The notes under the pieces: generated by a model
The model's input: only the letters and a program-made list of their open reading frames with translations
The model's database searches: none
What the model was told of the DNA's origin: nothing
Made by a program: the position numbers and the translations under genes
DNA from: Polytrichum commune
Lineage: Eukaryota; Streptophyta; Polytrichopsida; Polytrichales; Polytrichaceae
Assembly: GCA_950295325.1 (NCBI GenBank)
Contig: OX485805.1
Coordinates: forward strand, 38,615,501-38,675,500
Direction: 5' to 3'
Length of the DNA: 60,000 nt
Shown: piece after piece, positions 23,126 to 34,989 of the stretch
Position numbering within the stretch: the first letter of the stretch is position 1
How the letters are laid out: each line of letters begins with the position of its first letter

Positions 23126-24339
23126 TCAGGCCCTAGTGCCTTTCAATGCCCATAAGTGTTCAATGAGATCACCTCTCAAACCGTAGTATGTGTCTTTGTT
23201 CTCAATTTCAATTATATGTGTTGTTAATTCCTGAAAAGACAAGCCTCTACACAATGGTACATTGCCACCAAATTCACCTGTAAGAATGTTCTCTAACCCC
23301 GGGACGTCATGCTCATCATCTAAAATCATATTTTGGAGAATACAACAAGCAAACATGATGTCCTCAATTGTTTCCATACTCCATTGCCGGCACGGGTTGC
23401 GGATGAACAAAGCGGGTTTGTAACACTCCGAAGCACCGCTCTACGTCCTTGCGGCAAGTTTTTTGTCGTGATGCAAAACGCTTCCTCTTCTCATCCCTGG
23501 GCATGTGAATACTTTGAACAAAGCAACTCCACTGTGGATAAATACCATCTGCCAATAAATAATACCATTTGTATTCCTGCCCATTCACCTCAAAAGTCAT
23601 GTCGGATGCCTCACTAGTTAGCATATTGTGAATCAATGGCGACCAATCAAGAACATTGACATCATTATTCGAGTCCGGGATCCCAAAAAAAATATGCCAT
23701 ATGTGTAAGCTCTGATCTGCAATGGCTTCTAGAATGATGGAGCTTTTGCCGTCCCTATCTCCAAAATCGCCTTGCCATGCCACTAGACAATTTTTCCACT
23801 GATAATGCATACAATCCAACGATGCAAACATACTAGGGAATCCACGTTATGCATTAATCGATAGTTGCTGCTCAAAGTCGGCCCGCGTAGGCTGTCTCAT
23901 GTGATGGTCTTCAAACTCTGCCCGGACCGCAACACATAACCGCTTCATGCACTCCATTGCAGTGGACTCGCTAGTCCGACAGTAGTCATCCATGACATCT
24001 GCGCATACACCGAGCGAGAGCATGCGAAGGGCGGCCGTGATTTTCTGCCGGGAACTCAAGCCTATCAAACCACAAGCATCCCTCCCTTATATGAAGTAAC
24101 TATCGCGCACACACCTTCTCCAAAATCATATTAAACAAGTTTTTCTTCATACGATACTGACATTGGAAAAAACTAGGTCCCCATATAGGCGGATCAGCGA
24201 AATAATCAAGATACATTTGGTTATCCATAGCTATCCTGGCCCTCTCAATGTTGGGAGACTTCCCTGAAATCGAACCACCGGCCCGTCTCTTCGGTGCCGG
24301 TTCCAAATCAATGAAGGACTGCAGCTCATCAAGAGCCAT
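23126..24339 (-). pseudogene. PIF/Harbinger DDE transposase (HARBI1/ALP1-like), frameshifted
   Basis: This is a DDE nuclease-type transposase of the family that includes HARBI1 and plant ALP1. The N-terminus starts at 24339 (MALDELQSFIDLEP). A frame change near 24100 leads to GLSSRQKITAALRMLSLG (23847-24068). A TAA at 23847-23849 precedes RGFPSMFASLDCMHYQWKNC, which holds the first catalytic Asp. The second Asp is in YYLLADGIYPQW, and the catalytic Glu in KDVERCFGVLQTRF. A further shift near 23400 leads into NPCRQWSMETIEDIMFACC and the end at 23126. At least three lesions make it inactive. Identity of the family is secure; the exact ancestral frame is inferred. Confidence 0.9.
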
Positions 24340-24710
24340 CTACATCTCCAACTCATCGTCTTCTTCATCTTCCATGAACGCTACCTGGGCACCTGCCAAC
24401 CTAGCCCTCCATTCTTCCTTGACCAAAACCAAAAAAAAGCTCCCAGTGTAGGAGTGCAGTGCATATGTGCAACTCCCAGGGTTCTCTTACCGAAGGTGGG
24501 GTCACAGCTGGCCGGCCATGGCCGGTTTTAGGGTTTAATGGCGTGAAATGGGCGCAGTGGGTGGGGGTCTTGCCGGGACCCGCGACCGGCAGCCCGTTTT
24601 GGCACCGGCAACCACCCCGTTGGCGTGCCCGTTGGTGCAAACGGGTGGAGATGCCCTAAACCACTACAGATTTTTGTTTTTTGTTTTGCAACTGCATTTT
24701 GTAAGCATAT

Positions 24711-24778
24711 TGGGGTGTGTAATATACCGTTGGAAAGGTATTTTCAAGACCTTTCCAACGGTATATTACAAGCCCCAA
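24711..24778. repeat. Hairpin with 19-bp perfect stem
   Basis: AATATACCGTTGGAAAGGT (24721-24739) and its exact reverse complement (24749-24767) are separated by nine bases. Imperfect pairing extends outward into GGGGTGTGT and ACAAGCCCC. It lies in the outer element's right part, just beyond the nested Harbinger. Confidence 0.8.
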
Positions 24779-25306
24779 ATTCCAAACATTGTATTTGGTA
24801 GACCAAAAAAACAAATCTGCACTTGAATTCTTGAGTTCTAGATGTCCCGCGTTGTTTGGTGAAACACGTGTGAGCCGGTTTAAAGGGTAGGGCAAGGTAG
24901 TGCTGGTATGTCTCATGGGCTATGGTATAATTAAGGTGCTTAAAAGGTAGATTCATTAAAAATTATTGAAATGGTATTTCTCTAACATGGGCCCTTGCCT
25001 TTTCCTACCAGACCAGCTCTCTTGCCTCTCTCACCGCAAAACCCGTTGGACCATGTCAGTGCATTTAGTAGGCCTTAAAAATTATATTTTGGGGACCTTG
25101 ACCTCCATGGTCCCTCTACCATTTTTTCCTTAGTATAAACCGAAGTTGTTCCGGGAGAACTTCAACAGCCAATCAGCTGCCTTGTAGAGCCCTGGTCCAA
25201 CTTCATGGTCCATAGTGTAAACCGCCCCTAACTTTGCACATGGGATCTTACTACATACATATACAGTAGGTAACCTACCCTAGATACATTCCGTCACTTG
25301 CCCATA

Positions 25307-25754
25307 TCCAGATCCACTTTTGCAGTCTTCGGGAACTGCTCCCGCTTTGCATCGGAGACATTCGGATGGTTCAAGGTGTGTTATGGGTATGGGATTAGGA
25401 GGCGTGCATAGGTGTTAGGTTCGAGGTGGCATGTTGGTTATAGCACCCCTACCTCAATGCGAGCGTATTCCAAAGCTACACTCTAAAGGATTTCTTGCCG
25501 AGGGCTGAACAATATTGTGGATCCGTCTTAGAACATGTTGCTGAATTCGATCGTACTATCCAAAACGATTGCAACGATGCAGTTTCAGCTGAAAATCATG
25601 AGGTGGCCAGGTTTAGAAGAGCTCCACTAGCAGGTGCTTCCTGGTGGTAGAGGAGAAACTGGTTTTCTGGTCGTCACTTGGAGGTATCCTCTTCTCACTG
25701 TAACTTACCATGATTCATAGAGAATTTGATTTGATTGCGAGTTCGTCATTGTCA
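25307..25754 (+). repeat. A repeat, copy 1
   Basis: This stretch is nearly identical and direct to 54048-54493, from CCAGATCCACTTTTG to GATTGCGAGTTCGTCAT. The main difference is a short insertion near the start of copy 2. In copy 2 the A repeat runs directly into the B repeat; here a 1.58-kb insertion separates them. No coding capacity is recognised. Confidence 0.85.
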
Positions 25755-27335
25755 CCCAAACTTCCTCACCCTTGATTTCGTCCTAGCCCGAGTGTGAAAT
25801 GTTGGACTGACACATAATAACTCCCTCCTCGGTAGTTCAATGTATAATTCCAATACACCGTTGGAATATACATAAAACACACAATTTGTTATGAGCTTAA
25901 GCCATATCATGTCATTTTATTATCTTTGATTTCGGGCATGGTTACATAATTAGCTTTCTCCAACGTCCACCCGGCCGTCTTTGCCACACACGCCTTCAAG
26001 GAGTTACCTTGTTCGAATCTAGTCCTAGCCGTTGATTCCTCGCTAGTACATGACACTTCGCTGAGGTTATAACTTATTGATTCCATGATGCACATAAGTC
26101 TTTAATGCAAGTGTTGAAAAACACTTACATGACTTATCATCGGCCCCTCTCCCTTAAGCCAACACAACTACCTCCCTTTCTTAGTTTATCCTACACCCTC
26201 AAATGTCACAGTAGGTCTACGCTACAGATAAGCTACAAATACGCAGCTCTACACTACAGATACGCTGCAAATACGCTGCAAATACGTAGCTCTACTCTGC
26301 AGATACTAATCCATCCAGATGCACAGTTCTGCGGCTGCAGATACGTTGCAGATACGCTACAATACACAGCTCTACTGCTACATATACACAGCTCTACGAT
26401 GAAAATACGCTGTGAATACGCAGCTCTACTGCTGCAGATACTAAGCTATCTACTATGCAGATACTAATCCATCCAGATGCGCAGTTCTGCGGCTGCAGAT
26501 ACATTGCAGATACGCTACAATACGCAGCTCTACTGCTACATATACACAGCTCTACGCTGAAAATACGCTGTGAATACGCAGCTCTACTGCTGCAGATACT
26601 AAGCTATCTACTATACATTTGCTTCTTTTTTATTTTGGAAGAGATGAAGGAAAACATGGAGAAAGATAGAGGAAGAGAGATAGATAGAAGGGGGGGCTTC
26701 TGTGACCTTCTTAGCTCCTCCCATACACGCACACACACACTTCTACACACACCTCTACATACACACACACACAACCAAGTGAAACTAACCTCTAGACTAA
26801 TTAGTCTTGATTCCTCTACTTAAGCTTTGCACACACACGTGCTCCTCTCTTGCTTCCTACACACCCACACTTATAACCCGTGGGGTGCCAAGGAGCACAA
26901 AGGAAAGAGAGAGAGAAGAAATGAAAGTGGGAAGTTTTAAGTAGCAAAGAGGAGGAGAGGGCATGAGGTAAGGATAGGGTGAGAGGATTAGAGCCTCCAA
27001 TCACAACCCCTTAACCTTCTTCTTCTAAGTAGGGACTCATCCCATCTACAAGGCTCTTCCATTCCTAAACCAACAAGGTGGATCCTAATGTGGGCATTTA
27101 ACCCGCGGATCCCCTCTCGCCTCACCTTACTCCATACTCACCTAGTCAAGGCATTACCTCATTGAACTTAAACCTTGAGACAATCACACAACACCCCCTA
27201 ATGTCTAAACTTAATCCACACCACACTTCACTTTTTTTATATTTTTGTGAATAATTAATAACCGTTAAAACATAACTTCTAATGGTCTCGAAGAATTAAG
27301 AACACATGTAAACACCATTTTGGGCTCACAGTTAT
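25755..27335. other. 1.58-kb insertion splitting copy 1 of the A-B repeat
   Basis: Comparison with the uninterrupted copy at 54.49 kb shows that this block was added (or lost there) between GTTCGTCAT and CGATCGAAA. It begins TGTCACCC and ends CACCATTTTGGGCTCACAGTTAT. The phrase CACCATTTTGGGCTCACA also occurs at 17.19 kb, suggesting a dispersed element. No long terminal inverted repeat or clear target duplication is visible. It contains the minisatellite at 26.2-26.6 kb and an (AC)n-rich stretch near 26.72-26.78 kb. Confidence 0.55.
26210..26617 (+). repeat. Minisatellite, with a 158-bp higher-order duplication
   Basis: The block is built from TACGCTGCAGATACG- and CAGCTCTACTGCT-type words. 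The second half shows a 158-bp unit repeated twice (26305-26462 and 26463-26617) with only a few differences, each starting ACTAATCCATCCAGATGC. The repeat opens frames reading LQIRSSTLQI-like peptides that are composition artefacts. Confidence 0.85.
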
Positions 27336-28406
27336 CGATCGAAATTTTTATCTTCGATTTGTAAGGTGCACATATTTAAGGTTGTTGCAAAGCAGTAGGG
27401 TAAGGATTGTGATCCTATTGTGGGCACTTCCAACTCCACAGACATGTGTGACCGTTGAATCAGCTCGAGAATTGTATCATTTAGTTAGCAAGTGGGAATC
27501 ACGAAGAAAGCTGCTTCAAGTTTGAGAACTCTCGGAGTTGGAGATGCACACGTTATAGAGGGCACATGGCAAAGTGAAGTTCATTTTTCTTGCTTTCTCT
27601 GGAAGCTCACAGATTTGTGACCTTATTGTGGGGCATTTCGAACTGCACAGACATGTGTGACCAGTGGATCAGCTTGAGACTCGTGTCATTCAGTTAGCAA
27701 GTGGGAATCACGAAGAAGGTTGTATCAAGTTTCACAACCCCGGAGTTAGAGATGCGCACCTCATTTGAGGGCACATGGCAGAGTGAAGATTCTCTTTCTT
27801 TGGAAATGATCACATTTGCCCTCCTCATTGTGTTGAGGTAGATATATGAAACACACACATAATGCAAGATGATGAGCAAATCCAAATGGTGCCTGTAGCC
27901 ATTTGCTTCATAATCATTTGGAGCTCGTATGAGTAACTTAGTTTATATCAAAGTGAAGATTCTCGTGCTCATTAAGTGGTCATGTAGGTCCCTTCAATCA
28001 TGTTGACTTTGGGTAGCATATTTTGAGCACGTAGTCCTATCTCTCTAAACATGTGTCTTTTTGGGTGCCAGTTCTTAGATCCACACCTACTAGATACCAC
28101 TCAAATATAGGTGTCCAGATTATTGTTGTGTTCGATTTAGGATGTGTACCTTAATTGTTGAGCCTTAGGCTTAGAATGGTGTCTATGTTTTGAGAACATA
28201 GTTGAATCTCGTTGTATATTAACCAAATCTCTTTTTGGTGTCCGTTCCTAATTACAAGTTGTGTCATATACCACTCAAATGCAAGTGTCCAATTGAAATG
28301 ATGCACACCATTGAAAAGTTTTGTAGACAATTTGTTGGACCATATGTGATTTCTAAGTAAGGTGGATGTGCTTGAATGTGGGGTTCACTTTCAGAATCTC
28401 CATCAG
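27336..28406 (+). repeat. B repeat, copy 1
   Basis: This is nearly identical and direct to 54494-55724, from CGATCGAAA to CAGAATCTCCATCAG. Internally it contains a doubled module (TTGTGGGCACTTCxAACT ... CACATGTGTGACC) at about 27414 and 27626. Copy 2 has an extra ~150 bp near 55457-55607. Divergent pieces of this repeat also occur near 1.3 and 9.4-9.8 kb. Confidence 0.85.
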
Positions 28407-28865
28407 GCCGAGCGGGGGCGGCCTCCAGGGAACTTTCTGAACCGCAACCGAAAATTGTTGCCCGCCCCGCCCAACTTCGAAAAAAATATTGCCCTTGCAT
28501 TCTTGAAGGCCGCTTGACTACAAATCCCATATCGAGTGCACTTCACATTCAAGATCTAAAATCAAATATATTTGTGCACTTCCAATTAGTAAATAACCAA
28601 TTCATTGGGATTTCATTCCGGAAGTGAACCATCAATGAAACATGTAATTAACTTGGAGGTCAAATAAAATCACAAAATCCTCATTAACATTGAGGTTATA
28701 ATTTTTAGAACTTACCATTTGAAATTGTCTTTGTCATTCTAAAATGACACTTAAATTTAGTGTGCTGATTTAGTATGTATATTTTATAATATTTTAGTAA
28801 TACCGTCTACTTTCACAAGTATTCATACACATTCAAACCAATTAGTGTGATTTAATGTAATTACA
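28407..28865 (+). repeat. Long arm C, copy 1 (inverted partner at 53541-53980)
   Basis: About 455 bases starting GCCGAGCGGGGGCGGCC match the reverse complement of 53541-53980 with only scattered differences; both contain GTTGCCCGCCCCGCCCAACT and end near TTTAATGTAATTAC. It directly abuts the B repeat. A third, diverged copy lies at 7.23-7.40 kb. Confidence 0.88.
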
Positions 28866-29249
28866 TCTCAAACTCTCACATGCTAAATTTCAATGCCATG
28901 TCAGTCACCAATTGAATTGGCATTGAGTTGAGGTTTGGAAGGTACAATAAATTCCATTGCATTAACACATCTATACTCAATGCCAACTCAATCGACAACA
29001 AAATTAGCATTGAATTATTCATCCATTGATTCGATACTATAAACACACTATAAAAATTGGAATTTGAAATAATAGATGATTGAGTCAATATTAAACTTTC
29101 CAGCCATTGATTTGGTCCTGTGAACATATTGGATTTTTTTGAAATATTATGAAACAACACTAAGTTGACACAAAATATAAGAAATATTCAATGCAAACTT
29201 AGCATCTACTCAACAACAGTAAGAGTGCAGACTAGGCTATGCATCTTCC
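28866..29249. other. AT-rich spacer with AACTCAATCGACAA-type words
   Basis: No gene is seen. Phrases such as CAACTCAATCGACAAC near 28980 recur at 53.25 kb just inside the other arm, so both may be subterminal parts of the element enclosed by the arms. Confidence 0.45.
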
Positions 29250-32200
29250 TCAAAACTTAAAGGAGTTTATAAAAAAAGGGCCTTCCTTGCTAAAATTTGG
29301 AAGCACATGAATGGCTCTAAGAATATTTTGAACATCAAGAATCATGTAAGATTCACACTTTCCTATGTTACTCTTGTTCCTTGCTTTACTAATTTGAGAC
29401 TTAGTTTTAGGCCAGATGAGTTGGGAACATTCAACTAGCCTACTAAGTTGAGTGGTAGGAACTTCTTCATACATTCTAAGAAATGCTAAATCTTTAACAA
29501 CTCGATTTTGGACTTCATCTTCAAAAGACACTTTAAAAATCAATCGAAGTTGACCATAATAGGTCAATTCAGACTCACCAGGTGCCTCCATCTGAATGGC
29601 AACACTGTTGAACCATGGTGAACCAAAAAATTTGCTTGTTGCTCGTACATATTGTGGCATGCTACCAAAGCGGTCACTAGGACCGGCAGGGATGGCGATA
29701 GAAGTGAAAACATGAAGCACCTGTTCATGTCAAGAAATTAATCATCACCCAAACATGGATCATCCTAATAAAAGAAAATTTTGATTAGCGAAAATTGCAA
29801 ACTAAATACTTCAATTATAGCAAAGCTACATATAATAACATTGAACCGGTGTAAAGCATACCTCTCCACCTGTGAAATTGTTATCAACTTTGAAGGTATT
29901 AAAAGTTTCATAGAAATTGGTTTGTAGCTCTGGTTGCCCATGAATGAGATTCTGAGCACTCCTGGATACAAAAAGTTGCGTGGACTCAAATGAAAATCCA
30001 AAAGCTGGATCCAACCATGAACTCTGCAAGTTGACTTTTGCTCCCCATAAAACATTCAAACCTGATTCCACAGCCTTCAAACCCACAATACATTAAATAA
30101 ATACCAGTCAAATTTGGAAACCACTCTAGCTTTTATAATAACAAATGCCACACTTTAGCCAACTTCAGAAACAAGACCAATAATGATTTTCTGAACAATG
30201 ATAGAATAAACCATATGATTGAAAACTTACTTGGTCTAGTGAAGTATATTTCCCTTTCTCTCTAGAGTTATGAAGCCCCTCCATAGTGTCTTGCATCTTC
30301 CGTAAGGCAACAAGTCTTTGATTATGTCGGGCAATTTGAGAAGTAGCTTGCCTCTTATTGCTACTTCAGTATCCAGCCTTCATCAAAGTTGTATGCATTT
30401 GTTCATACATATTGGTACTATACTCCCATGGAAGTCCACATCGGCGGATACAATCATTAAAATGTGACATGGCATGAATTTTCACTGTGTTAAATCCTGA
30501 TTTTTGCCATTTCAACATGGCTCTCTTCATAGCTTGTACAAACCTGATTAGCCAAAGACATTTGAAGATTATCAATTTGTTACTAAAAAATTAAAACACC
30601 TAGAACTTAATTCCATTAAACCTCAATTCCGTAAAAATGGCCTTCCATGTGCCATTTGGAAGAGCATATGTGCAATTTTGGCATCCGTTGAGAAACATTG
30701 TACCTTGAAAAACCTCCCAAAACCTTATAATTTTATTGACTTTTCGTACCCCAAAACGCGCCATATTGGCATTATAAAGCCGTTTCAACGGAATTGAGTA
30801 TATTTCTTACAATCAAATTGTTTCATTTCTAAAAAGAACTGAATTGCTAACAATATGACATGACCATAGCAAAAAAAACCCAAACATACCTTATCATAAG
30901 CTCATCCATTTTGGCCAATGAATCTTGTGTGTGTTTTGGACTACGAGTAACAACCTTGTACCATTGTAGAAACAATACAAAGGCTCTAATGACATCATCT
31001 TTGTAGATCCCGACAAGGCACAAAACAATCACCTGAAAATGATACAACAATAACAAAAACTTCAATACCAAAATGATATTCACTAACAAAACTTTTAGAA
31101 AGATGTTCAAAGTCCATGAAGGTAGTAAAAAACAAAAGCAAACCTGCATAATTGCTCGATGCTCAAACCCTGCAAAGTTTGCATTTGATCCAAAGTATCC
31201 CCCCTTATCAGTTCCTGGAATCTTGGAGAAATAATAAATAAAAGTATCAATTAACAAGCAGCCAAACAATTATCATGTTTTTTAATTGAAAACAATTTAT
31301 TCAGAATCACACATTTTCTACAAAAAAAACATGCAATTATGACAGATTAATAAATTCAAGATAAAACAAACTTTAAATTAGGAAAATTCTAAGTAAATTA
31401 ATGATATTTCACCCAAATAATTCTAGGGATATGAAATAAACACCTAAAATGAGCATAACGGGCCTCTTTTTTATGACAAGTAGGCGTCGATCAAGCTCTT
31501 TGATTGCCCTTGAGTGCATAATATCACCATCACTTGCCATAGATCTCAAAATTCCTATAAGCATCTTGAATATACCAACATCTGTTTGATGGAGAACATC
31601 AACTTGACTGGCCAAGTAAGGATTGCCACACTCAGTGTCTCCACCATTGAATCCCCAAAGAGCACACTACAATAAAACAAAGGAACTTATTTAGACCAAA
31701 ATAGTCAAAGTACCATATTGGAAGTACCAAATCCATTGGAGAAAACATTCAATTATTTGAACACTTACAGGGATTGGATGCAATGACCATTGTTTGGAGA
31801 GGGCAGCCACATCTTTCTTATCTCTTGTTTCCATCATGGCTTCGTACACCTCTTGCATATTTTTCTCTGTGCGTACTGAATTTTTTTGATGAACATCTCG
31901 TAAAGAATCCTTTCCACACAAGTAGATGCTACAAGGAAATTGACATTTGTTTGTATCAAATGTGCAACTTACCTGCAAAGATTCTCAATTATTATCAACT
32001 TTATATAATAAATAATAATATCATACAAATAATTTAGAGTTACAATCTGAAATTTCAAACTATCAACATAATTGAACAATGAGAATAAACTTACTTTACA
32101 ACCTTCGGGATGGTCACAAATGTACGAGTAGAGGAGTGGATAAACCCATTGTGCTACACCATGTGGGTCCACAAGTCGAAGTCCACTAATTATTCAAACA

Positions 32201-33575
32201 ACAAAGAAAACTTATAAATTATCATTTCATAGGACAAAGAAAAGAAAAGAAAAATAATAATTATACAAAAATGAAAATAAAAAAATTCAGTCAATACCTA
32301 AAGCTTGCTTGTTTTAAAGGCTCCATAATGCAAGCAAGACATTCTTGTAAGACTTCTAACTTGCGTGCAGAATAATCCACCTCTGATATTGAAGCATGTG
32401 TATTATTTTTCAATCATGAATTCAAACTTTGGTTATGGAATTTAGAACTTCCTCTAGCTTTATCAACTACAATAGTAATATTCATACCAAGTAAACAAAT
32501 TTTGGTGCAAATAAGAACTTACTTGAAGTTAAGATCGGCAATATTGCAAGGAGAGTATGGCCTTGTGGAAGGGGTCGGTTTTCACAAGCAACATTTCCTA
32601 AAGACATCATCAAAGGATACCCATGGACTCTTCTATCATTGGATAATGTGGTTTGGTCACTAAAGAAAATTAGAGGTGCAATAACAAATCCATCGCAGTT
32701 CACATGTTCCTGCTAACACAAAAGTTTCAAATTCGTGACAAGATTTAGATTCACTTGCATAAAAATCCAACTTAGAGTTTGAGACAAAAAAATAATTAAA
32801 CAATCAAATTGGTCACATACCTCCATGGAATTCCACCACAAGCCAGTGTCAGGAGTTGATATTGCTTCTGACAAGCAAGAATGCAACTTGAAATTGTCAG
32901 CATTTGCTGGGTTAGAAAAATCTCTGTGAGAGCCTCCACTGGGTCCTTGTAATACATCACTACTTCATGGAGGTCGTATGGAGCACAAAGTACTTGATGC
33001 TTCAGCCAACCTTGAAACCATACAAGACTAGTGTACTTAAGAAATCAAGTATCACACACATGAAAAGCTTACATAAGAAAGGTACCATACTAACAATTCT
33101 ATCTACACTATACATATTAATTACTCACGCTTCAATGCATGTGATAAAGACATTGCTTTGAAATAAAACAATTTGAAAATTAGTTAAATAAACTTACTTG
33201 CTCGCCTTTGTATAGATCATCTTCAAAGTGCTCAACATCACGCACATTCCTCAAGGAGATTGAATTCAAGTCAAAGGAAGGATGAAATAGCATCTTCAAT
33301 AGGGAATCAGTATCATGTTGAGATAAACCTAAATTGTTTCGACAAGTTCTAATAAAATGAATTAGATGTGTCGTTGAGTCATATGCTTTCTTCAGGTGGT
33401 CCTGAAGCCTTTCAAATCCTGATAATTCTAGGCCAAGCTCTAGCATTAAACTTGTATTTGATGGTTGCATTCCAATGGTCCTAGTGACATGGGGAGTTGA
33501 ACAAGGTTGGGCACCGGGGCAAAGGACTGTAGGACAAGATTGGGCATCAAAACTATCAGCTGAAGGTAGATGAAT
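29250..33575 (-). pseudogene. Plavaka/CACTA-like transposase, ~13 exons, decayed
   Basis: Successive minus-strand exon-like blocks read in transposase order. About 33.19-33.57 kb holds GLELSGFERLQDHLKKAYDS. About 32.82-33.00 kb holds YYKDPVEALTEIF and, in a second frame, TPDTGLWWNSME. About 32.53-32.71 kb holds PLIFFSDQTTLSND with HGYPLMMSLGNV, the first Asp. About 31.45-31.97 kb holds CALWGFNGGDTEC and VDVLHQTDVGIFK. About 31.15-31.22 kb holds GFEHRAIMQV. About 30.89-31.03 kb holds HTQDSLAKMDELM. About 30.37-30.57 kb holds KIHAMSHFNDCIRRCG and YEQMH, probably the catalytic Glu. About 29.25-30.07 kb holds the C-terminal part with YYGQLRLIF. These match the order of Plavaka-type transposases of the CACTA/EnSpm group. 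Many blocks keep splice-like borders, but at least one frame change makes it a likely pseudogene. Confidence 0.72.
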
Positions 33576-33784
33576 AAGGTAGAGGACCCAATTCCCGACT
33601 GAATTTCGGGTTTGGATAGTAAGAATGACAGGACAAAATATTTATAAAATTTCAGTGCTCCGCAAAGTATGAAGAAGGCCTTCCCCCAAAAAAATTTTAT
33701 TTTTCAATAAGTCTGTAATTACCTATGAATTTTCAAAACAATGGCACTAGAGTGACCATCTGATACACATAGAGTGGGTGCTGT

Positions 33785-34150
33785 TTAGAGAAGTGGGCAC
33801 CCTGAAACTAAGCGCAGGTGACTTAAGCCTAAACCTGGAAGGCTAAAAAAAATTGCGGATGGTGTCAGATTCTCCTCCCTAAAGCGACCTTGCTGATGGC
33901 GGCAAGGATTGCATTTCCGTCCATATATGAGCTGGATACCCAGCAGTGGCCCCCCCACTTCCCCCCCCACTCCCCCCACAAGGTGCTTTCCCCGCCACCC
34001 ATTCCCGCCCACCCCACCAACGACTCCATCCCAACGACTCCTTCTCCACTCGCCTTCTCTTCTCGCATTCTCTTCTCCACCATTTGCCTTTGTCACCTTC
34101 TGTCTGCAGGATCTGTTTCGTTGGGTAATATGGTGATTGAAGCTAGGTGA
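33785..34150. other. C-rich block with several chance frames
   Basis: A CT/C-rich segment (CCCCCCACTTCCCCCCC near 33950) is open in three plus-strand frames. One frame starts MAARIAFPSIYELDTQQWPP, but no domain is recognised. It directly precedes the DP fragment and could be the 5' exon or leader of the captured gene. Confidence 0.3.
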
Positions 34151-34575
34151 AAGGTTTTAGTTTTTGAGCTCTGTGGTGTCTTGCATGTGCTTGCAAGGAT
34201 GCCAGTGGATTGAAGCTAAAGGTGATCTGGATGACGACTTTGTTGTGAGGAACTGATTTAAATTGAAGCCTTGGTCCCTTGTTAGTGATTTGCAAGATTG
34301 TTATTGGATTGAGCCTAAAGTTCCTGTGGATTACAACTTGCTGTGAGGAACTGATTGGGAACGAAGCCAAGGTGGTTCCTGGAACTGTTTGTTGTCATAT
34401 TTATCTACTATATTAATCTCACTTGATAGATTAATTTATCGCTTTGAGGCCATCAGCATCAGGTTTTAGTGGTCGCTACAGTTGAGGAATGGTTTGACTG
34501 AAGGGATCTCCTGTGGATCTCGTTAGTGTTCACATTCTGATTTATTTACAGTTCTGCTTCTGGGGGGTTCGACAG

Positions 34576-34989
34576 GTGGCCGATGAATTAGTGGCTGAAG
34601 TTACAAATCCTGATAGTCCTCATGTATCAGCAGATAAGGTGAGTCAGTATGCTATATAGGCAAACTAGAGAATGGGTCATTGACTTGTTGGGAGTTCAAT
34701 GATCGATTTGTACACAAATCTGTTCTGCAAGTCATCACACATTCGTAGAGAGAATTGTTTGTTTATTTTTTTGGTGAAAATTGCATGATCTATGTGCAGA
34801 GTGTTCTATTCACAGAGCTAACAATGTGAGTTAGCTGGGCAGCAACAATATGATGAAAAGAACATCCGTCGGCGTGTGTATGATGCTCTTAATGTGCTCA
34901 TGGCGATGGGTCTTATTCTCAAAGACAAGAAAGACATTCAGTGGAAGGGACTTCCATGTGCAAGTCTTAGTGACGTCCAATCTTTAAAG
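34576..34989 (+). pseudogene. Fragment of an E2F dimerisation partner (DP) gene
   Basis: DP proteins pair with E2F to bind cell-cycle promoters. An exon at 34576-34638 with AG and GT borders reads VADELVAEVTNPD. A second block ending at 34989 before GTGTCT reads [19 protein letters not shown], then [12 protein letters not shown]. This is the diagnostic DP winged-helix DNA-binding core. The rest of the DP gene (start, coiled coil, C-terminus) is absent. The strand is opposite to the surrounding transposase, and the fragment sits between its C2H2 exon and its catalytic exons, so it is best read as a captured host fragment. Confidence 0.85.

Larger units (their letters stand above)
21024..24656. 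mobile_element. PIF/Harbinger transposon, two convergent genes
   Basis: The terminal inverted repeats are GAGCATCTCCACCGTTGG at 21024 and, read inward from 24656, GGGCATCTCCACCCGTTT. Similarity continues into a CACGCCAACGG-type block. TAA flanks both ends (21021-21023 and 24657-24659), the classic Harbinger target. Inside are a plus-strand Myb/SANT-like gene and a minus-strand DDE transposase gene, the standard two-gene plan. Both genes are broken, so the copy is not autonomous. Confidence 0.92.
20463..25228. mobile_element. Outer 4.77-kb TAA-target element containing a nested Harbinger
   Basis: The termini match as inverted repeats over about 28 bases: GGGGCAGTTTACACCATAGA at 20463 and, on the other strand, GGGGCGGTTTACACTATGGA ending at 25228. 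The element is flanked by TAA (20460-20462 and 25229-25231). Removing the 3.6-kb Harbinger at 21024-24656 leaves about 1.1 kb of non-coding DNA, so this is a non-autonomous Harbinger-type element hit by a second Harbinger. A 15-bp perfect hairpin (AGACCATGAACTCGT, 20480-20494, against 20522-20536) overlaps its left end. Confidence 0.75.

Noticed and set aside
29158-29162. CACTA word as terminus of a CACTA element
   Set aside because: It is a common five-base word here with no matching inverted partner and no flanking 3-bp duplication that I can identify.
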